This document shows, piece after piece, positions 4,880 to 8,716 of a stretch of DNA of 8,716 nucleotides; the first letter of the stretch is position 1, and each line of letters starts with the position of its first letter. The notes under the pieces were generated by a model. It searched no databases. It was given only the letters and a program-made list of their open reading frames with translations, and had not been told where the DNA came from. The translations under genes and the position numbers were made by a program. This stretch comes from JAXHNE01 sp038316995. Lineage in GTDB: Bacteria > Patescibacteriota > Saccharimonadia > Saccharimonadales > JAXHNE01. Where the stretch lies: the NCBI GenBank assembly GCA_038316995.1, contig JBBQAZ010000029.1:1-8716 (forward strand), read 5' to 3'.

Positions 4880-5762
4880 ACTCCAAGCTAAACAATATGA
4901 TGTTGCCGATGTGTTTAGCGGATTGGACGTAAGTGAGGCAACACGTAAAGACTACGAGTATCGTATAACGCACTTCCTGAGCTTCCTACAAAGCGAATCG
5001 TTCTCGGTCAATACTTTCCTCAATTACAAACGAAGTCTAGCGGAAAACGTTGCTTATAGCGTCAGTACCAAAAACAAATACCTAACATCTGCTCGGATTT
5101 TCTTAAAAGAATTGCACAGACGTGGTGTCATACCGTTTGATACCACGCTCAACGTTAAAAGTTTTAGGCAGAGCAATAAACATAAGGTTGCGGGGCTAGA
5201 CGATGATGATATTGAAAAGCTCACCTGTTACTTGCAGTCACTTGAACCAACTAAGCAAAACTTACGCCTTAAAGCGATGATTGCACTTCTGCTCTATCAG
5301 GGGCTTAGGCAGATTGAGGTTGTGAGGTTGAATGTTGGTGATATAGACTTCTCAACCAAGCGAGCTTATGTAGTCGGTAAGGGTCGTGATGATAAAGAGC
5401 CTATATATTTACACCCTGAAACGGTAAAAGCGTTACAAGGCTACCTAAAAGCGTACAAAAAAGCACATGGAGCATTATTTACTCCAATTACCAGACAACC
5501 AACCGAAAGATTGACTACACGAGGACTACGCAAAATTGTGCAACAAGCAATGCACCTAGCAGGTATAGACAAAAATGTTCATGGCTTTCGTCATTATTTC
5601 ACTACGAAACTAATTAAGTCATACAAGGGTGACTTGCTCAGAGTAGCTTGCTACACACGACACCGTTCGATTGAAATGTTGCAGGTATACAACGACAGCG
5701 TTCTGGACGAGGCAGATTTACCTAAATACTACGCTGTGTTTGAGTCTGTATATTTCTCCTGA
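4866..5762 (+). CDS. tyrosine recombinase / phage-type integrase
   Basis: This gene encodes 298 residues, the length of XerC/XerD-like enzymes. An N-terminal SAM-like core-binding domain spans about 20-95 (ATRKDYEYRITHFLSFL; STKNKYLTSARIFLKEL). The catalytic domain spans about 108-298 and carries the full set: Arg148 in GLRQIEV, Lys172 in VVGKGRDDK, His239 and Arg242 in HGFRHYF, His266 in TRHRSIEML and the nucleophile Tyr275 in QVYND. It should therefore be active, cutting and joining DNA at paired sites through a 3'-phosphotyrosine. The GTG at 4866 overlaps the end of the RarA-like gene, so translation is probably coupled; no strong separate Shine-Dalgarno is seen. It is the last gene of the module and is followed at once by the repeat-rich stretch 5792-5959, a natural place for its attachment site. 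It is not clearly an integron integrase. Confidence 0.9.
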   Translation: MKLVRLQAKQYDVADVFSGLDVSEATRKDYEYRITHFLSFLQSESFSVNTFLNYKRSLAENVAYSVSTKNKYLTSARIFLKELHRRGVIPFDTTLNVKSFRQSNKHKVAGLDDDDIEKLTCYLQSLEPTKQNLRLKAMIALLLYQGLRQIEVVRLNVGDIDFSTKRAYVVGKGRDDKEPIYLHPETVKALQGYLKAYKKAHGALFTPITRQPTERLTTRGLRKIVQQAMHLAGIDKNVHGFRHYFTTKLIKSYKGDLLRVACYTRHRSIEMLQVYNDSVLDEADLPKYYAVFESVYFS

Positions 5763-5787
5763 CGTAACTTATTGCAAGTGATAGAAT
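5759..5787 (+). promoter_or_regulatory. candidate promoter of the structured leader
   Basis: CTGACG (5759-5764), a 17-base spacer and TAGAAT (5782-5787). The expected start, about 5792-5794, is where the long helix of the downstream leader begins (GGGTCTAGA). The -35 overlaps the end of the recombinase gene. Confidence 0.45.
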
Positions 5788-5791
5788 AAAA

Positions 5792-5959
5792 GGGTCTAGA
5801 TTGGTAACGAGGATTTAATTATCCAGCTATTTCTAGTGGATTGAACTCAAAACTGGGCATCCACTGGAAAAACACAGGGTTCAATCCTTGTTGCTGGTCT
5901 AGACACCTACAGTGGGTGTCCTATTTTATTGACACCACTTTAATTAACAAGGAGGTGTC
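5792..5959 (+). promoter_or_regulatory. highly structured leader or attachment region before the 5960 gene
   Basis: 5794-5815 can pair with 5883-5904 in an unbroken 22-pair helix: GTCTAGA/TCTAGAC, five pairs with four G-U (TTGGT/GCTGG), then AACGAGGATT/AATCCTTGTT. Inside it AGTGGAT/ATCCACT (5835-5841, 5859-5865) forms a hairpin. GGATTGAAC (5838-5846) is also fully complementary to GTTCAATCC (5879-5887), which excludes both helices. Next come GACACC (5902-5907), GGTGTC (5915-5920), GACACC (5931-5936) and GGTGTC (5954-5959); the last overlaps the Shine-Dalgarno AAGGAGGT (5949-5956). Each block can pair with its neighbour, giving alternative folds with the binding site open or closed. It may be a regulatory RNA; the same blocks could be recombinase binding sites. 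No known riboswitch motif is recognised. Confidence 0.5.
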
Positions 5960-6505
5960 ATGAAACGTAAACTTTTAATAACAACAGGTGTCATATTTGT
6001 ACTATTTATAATCGGTGCAATAGTCGCTGAACCTGCAACAGAAACAAGCAACATTGAGGACGTAGCAACGTCTGAATCCAGCCAAGACGCATCCACGACA
6101 GAGCAAGTGTTAGAACAGCCGATGCAAGCAGGAGTTACCCTAGATAACCTTGCTGGCTTCACATTGAACACTGAGGACGACGGCATTTACTCCTTTTCAT
6201 CAACATCAAGTAACCACTCGCCTACAGTAGCAACAGGATTAGAAAATCTTGAAGGGCATCGTGATTTTTATCCCCTGTCCAGAGAGAAAATAACTATATC
6301 GAGCATACCTGTTGAAATAGGTTTTAACGAAGCTGATGATTTTGAAGGTGGTGCGGAAGCCCACTATTCACTCGCCTTTGACTTTACATACAAAGCTGAG
6401 GGTATGACAGGTGAGATTAGCAATCTGGACTTCACGTCTGACAAAGCTGGCTTACAGGATACATTGAAACAATTTATTACGGCGTTACAGCGAGTCAATC
6501 AATAG
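5960..6505 (+). CDS. small secreted or membrane-anchored protein, unknown function
   Basis: This gene encodes 181 residues. MKRK is followed by a hydrophobic segment (5-23) and then AEP, which could be a signal-peptidase site (cleavage after Ala23) or simply the end of an N-terminal anchor. Residues 25-55 are a Ser/Thr/Glu/Gln-rich linker. The rest (56-181) is an acidic soluble domain with AGVTLDNLAGFTLNTEDDGI, ITISSIPVEIGF, HYSLAFDFTYKAEGM and a C-terminal helix LQDTLKQFITALQRV. There is no lipobox cysteine and no recognised domain. The start is secure, with AAGGAGGT just upstream. It is the only gene behind the structured leader, with no partner in the same operon before the methyltransferase, which has its own start region. 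Confidence 0.75.
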   Translation: MKRKLLITTGVIFVLFIIGAIVAEPATETSNIEDVATSESSQDASTTEQVLEQPMQAGVTLDNLAGFTLNTEDDGIYSFSSTSSNHSPTVATGLENLEGHRDFYPLSREKITISSIPVEIGFNEADDFEGGAEAHYSLAFDFTYKAEGMTGEISNLDFTSDKAGLQDTLKQFITALQRVNQ

Positions 6506-6597
6506 ACACTGTGCACTTTAGCTTATTCACCAACACTACATAAGCAGTTGATATGGCAGCATTTTCGACATGTCAGTAGCGAATTAGATATTTCCCA

Positions 6598-6627
6598 ATG
6601 ACTTCTCTATGCCGCCAATGTTAAGAT
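6598..6627 (+). promoter_or_regulatory. weak candidate promoter of the methyltransferase gene
   Basis: ATGACT (6598-6603), an 18-base spacer and TAAGAT (6622-6627) would start transcription near 6634, just before the ATG at 6641. No Shine-Dalgarno is present, so a very short leader would fit the habit of this genome. The remaining bases of 6506-6597 show no gene or clear structure. Confidence 0.3.
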
Positions 6628-6640
6628 GTTAGTAAGATTT

Positions 6641-7516
6641 ATGAAAAAAAAGTTGCTTGGTAATTATCAATTGAACACCACTATCGAGGGTGATTGTCGT
6701 GAGCTAATAAAAAAGCTACCTGACAATAGTATCGATGTTATGGTCACAAGTCCTCCGTACTGGGGTCAACGTACCTCGCTCGGCTCCGGAGTAGAAGATG
6801 ACCCAAGGGATTTCGTTAGCTTCTTGGTGGAGACTTTTGAAGAGCTCTTGCCAAAATTAAAAGATGGGGCAATTGTTTGGATAAATATCGGGGATGCCTA
6901 CAATACGCCTATCAATTGGAGACAAGACGACTACACATACAGCACTCTCGGGGCTGATAAAAAAGGTCTGTCTCCTACCAATTCTGCATACGTAAAAAAT
7001 CGTGCAAAAAGGAAAGCGTTCATCGAGAAAAACGTTCCATGGCTAAGCTATGGTAATCTACTTGCTTTACCATACCGAATGGTTATAGGTATGTGCGATA
7101 AAGGATATTTTTACAGGGGTGAAGTTATTTGGAAAAAACTGAATCCTATGCCAGAAGGAAGAGCAAGAAGACCACATAGGGGTCATGAACCTATTTACTT
7201 ATTTGCAAAGAATCAGAACCACAGCTTCAAAACTAGCCCACCTGTAAAAAGTGTTTGGGAGTTTCCTAATGAAAAAATTAATGGCAAGAAACACTATTCA
7301 CGTTTTCCATTTGAACTGCCACTGCGTTGCATCGATGCTTATGGGAAAACTGGTGAAGATGTCGTAGTGCTCGATCCCTATTCTGGTTCTGGGACAACAG
7401 GACTTGCTGCTCTTGAGCTAGGATGCTCATTTATTGGTTTTGAAATCGACCCAGAACAGGTTGTGGCTTCCAATAAGCGACTTGATGACTATCGTAAACA
7501 GACAAAGTTAGTTTGA
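6641..7516 (+). CDS. type II DNA methyltransferase, beta class, probably N4-cytosine
   Basis: This gene encodes 291 residues from the ATG at 6641. The catalytic motif TSPPYWGQR (36-44) comes first, then a variable target-recognition region (about 85-190) including VIWKKLNPMPEGRARRPHRG, and the S-adenosylmethionine motif DPYSGSGTTG (245-254) comes last, followed by FIGFEID. This order (IV, recognition, I) defines beta-class amino-methyltransferases. TSPPY is typical of N4-methylcytosine enzymes, and DPPY or NPPY of most adenine enzymes, so cytosine is favoured but not proven. It protects host DNA against the endonuclease gene, with which it converges and overlaps by 9 bases. ATG 6626 would add five residues, but it overlaps the candidate -10. 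All key motifs are intact, so it should be active. Confidence 0.9.
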   Translation: MKKKLLGNYQLNTTIEGDCRELIKKLPDNSIDVMVTSPPYWGQRTSLGSGVEDDPRDFVSFLVETFEELLPKLKDGAIVWINIGDAYNTPINWRQDDYTYSTLGADKKGLSPTNSAYVKNRAKRKAFIEKNVPWLSYGNLLALPYRMVIGMCDKGYFYRGEVIWKKLNPMPEGRARRPHRGHEPIYLFAKNQNHSFKTSPPVKSVWEFPNEKINGKKHYSRFPFELPLRCIDAYGKTGEDVVVLDPYSGSGTTGLAALELGCSFIGFEIDPEQVVASNKRLDDYRKQTKLV

Positions 7517-8650
7517 GTTGCTGAAAATCTTCCTTGCTTTTAGTACGTCTTCATAGAACATGTCCTTAGTGTTTTGAAAGTCACAGGTCAGGATATTAGC
7601 GATAGCTTTCTGTTCTTCGGGTGTGGGTCGAGTGTTAAGGTTGTATGAGTAACAGTTACTAAAATAACCATCTTCCTCAATGTCTTTTCGCTTGGCACTT
7701 CTTTTATCGATTTTCGCGTCTTTTGTTAGACCTAACTCACCCTTGTTTATGGGCATCTTTGCTGGTCCACTCTTGCAATCCATAGTCCATAGGGGAGAAA
7801 AATATCCGGCTTCAATAAGGTCTTTGCTCATTGGAACATCATCTGTACGCCTCTCTGCAAAACTTGCCTTAACATGAACTACGCCAAAAAGAGTCTCTTG
7901 GTTGTTTATTGTAGTCGTAAGGAGAACGTCTGCTTTATCTGCCTCCATGCGGCTTACTGATTTTACTTGGTCGAGAAGTTTTATTTTTGTCGAGTTGTCA
8001 GCGATAAATAATCTAATACCCTTTTCGGCTAAGGCATTTTCATAGTGCCTGACTAGAACAGTCTCCAGTGCCCATCCAGCTGTTCGCTTCCAGCTTTGGT
8101 CGAAACTCAATCTTGCTTCTACGGCTGGGTGATTAAACGGGTCCAGAAAAGCCCTGTATATCAAAAACCACCAGAGGTCTGATGGGTTTGCCTTAGGCCA
8201 TAAACTAACAGCTTGTAAAAATGCATCGGCAACTGCACGTGCTTTAATCTGCTGACTATTATCGCTTGAACCAGAGAGGCCATCTCTAAGCGTAAGTAGA
8301 ACTTTATCAAAATCACTTAGCGAGGCGTCTTTAAGCCTGTACTCGGCATCATGACGACCATACGGAAAACTTAAAATTAAATCTTGTTTGTCCTCGATAG
8401 CATCGAACTTTCTTATGAGTTCAGTCTCAGGGACACCTTTAAGCCCTAATTCTTCTAAGGACACGCCTAGTTCTCGTATAACAGACAAGAAAACATCCAG
8501 TCGGGGAATTGATTTACCGTCCTCAAACTCTTTCACCCAGCCAGGACCCAAAATTAGCTTCTTTTCAAGTTCATCAGTCGAAATACGTTTTGCTTGGCGT
8601 ATATTCGCTAGTTGGGCTAGTATTTTGTATAGTTCTGATTTTTCCTGCAT
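7508..8650 (-). CDS. type II restriction endonuclease with N-terminal XRE-type helix-turn-helix
   Basis: This gene encodes 380 residues. Residues 14-68 read like an XRE/Cro helix-turn-helix: IRQAKRISTDELEKKL, WVKEFEDGKSIPRLDVFLSV, ELGVSLEELGL. A helical middle part follows (about 75-170). The block HPAVEARLSFDQSWKRTAGW (174-193) then leads into ALETVL with Glu196. The nuclease core shows Asp241 (KADVLL) and, 20 residues on, Lys261 in GVVHVKASFAERR; Asp, Lys and the AER after Lys fit a PD-(D/E)XK enzyme, with His259 where an acidic residue is usual. From memory this resembles the BsaWI family (WCCGGW), so a CCGG-type target is possible but unproven. The convergent methyltransferase makes the pair a complete system. 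The ATG has no Shine-Dalgarno and probably starts a leaderless message. Confidence 0.82.
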   Translation of the reverse strand: MQEKSELYKILAQLANIRQAKRISTDELEKKLILGPGWVKEFEDGKSIPRLDVFLSVIRELGVSLEELGLKGVPETELIRKFDAIEDKQDLILSFPYGRHDAEYRLKDASLSDFDKVLLTLRDGLSGSSDNSQQIKARAVADAFLQAVSLWPKANPSDLWWFLIYRAFLDPFNHPAVEARLSFDQSWKRTAGWALETVLVRHYENALAEKGIRLFIADNSTKIKLLDQVKSVSRMEADKADVLLTTTINNQETLFGVVHVKASFAERRTDDVPMSKDLIEAGYFSPLWTMDCKSGPAKMPINKGELGLTKDAKIDKRSAKRKDIEEDGYFSNCYSYNLNTRPTPEEQKAIANILTCDFQNTKDMFYEDVLKARKIFSNSN

Positions 8651-8662
8651 GGTTTAATGATA
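8651..8662 (-). promoter_or_regulatory. probable leaderless -10 of the endonuclease gene
   Basis: On the minus strand TATCAT (8662-8657) is followed by six bases and the ATG at 8650. No good -35 is visible in 8663-8716. The stretch to the end of the window is AT-rich and shows no gene. Confidence 0.35.
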
Positions 8663-8716
8663 CCGCATCGAATACAATAGACATCTAATTTCTCATAAAT
8701 CTAATTACAAGAACTT

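Noticed and set aside
5792..5907. tRNA-like stretch (TTGGTAA, GGGTTCAATCC, 7-base end stem)
   Set aside because: The T-stem does not pair properly, no anticodon arm of normal geometry fits, the length is too great, and no CCA end is encoded. It fits an alternative-helix leader better.
1..8716. CRISPR array or retron
   Set aside because: No regularly spaced repeats, Cas genes or reverse transcriptase are present. The small RNA beside the TIR operon lacks a reverse transcriptase partner.

Overview
The window looks like an accessory (defence and mobile-element) region of a small-genome bacterium with about 40% GC, judged by eye. TGA is used as a real stop: it forms the ATGA overlap at 1837-1840 and ends the methyltransferase gene. 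That excludes the UGA-recoding lineages (Gracilibacteria, Absconditabacteria). Several genes have a -10 box six bases before the start codon, which suggests leaderless transcripts. Small single-pass proteins and short hypothetical families add to a general resemblance to Saccharibacteria or another Patescibacteria lineage. No rRNA, tRNA or ribosomal protein gene is present, so the lineage is an inference.

Layout. 1-87 may be the tail of a plus-strand gene that converges on a single-pass membrane protein (84-608, minus). A P-loop kinase-like gene (738-1286, minus) lies between two copies of a 31-base repeat. The right-hand copy is attached to a run of strong hairpins ending in a bidirectional terminator (1287-1467). 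Next comes a tight minus-strand operon, 2691 to 1532: a ThsB-like TIR domain protein, a three-pass membrane protein of RipA-like appearance, and a 102-residue helical protein. This is the best candidate for an undescribed antiphage system. A predicted small RNA (2746-2818, plus) is transcribed divergently from it by a near-consensus promoter and ends in an intrinsic terminator.

2827-3234 (minus) is a hypothetical gene with a strong leaderless promoter. From the same intergenic region a plus-strand module leads away: a zinc-ribbon protein (3517-4158), a protein made only of a RarA/MgsA C-terminal-like region (4250-4879), and a complete tyrosine recombinase (4866-5762). A GAAC-N4-GTTC palindrome of LexA type lies in its leader.

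Behind the recombinase, 5792-5959 holds an unusually structured stretch. It has a 22-pair helix beginning at the predicted transcription start, a competing 9-pair helix, and alternating GACACC/GGTGTC blocks, one of which overlaps the ribosome binding site of a small secreted or anchored protein (5960-6505). It could be a regulatory RNA, the recombinase's attachment site, or both.

The right end is a type II restriction-modification system: a beta-class TSPPY methyltransferase (6641-7516, plus) convergent with, and overlapping by 9 bases, an endonuclease carrying an N-terminal XRE-type helix-turn-helix (7508-8650, minus). A TIR operon, a restriction-modification pair and a recombinase module within 9 kb fit a defence island assembled by mobile elements.
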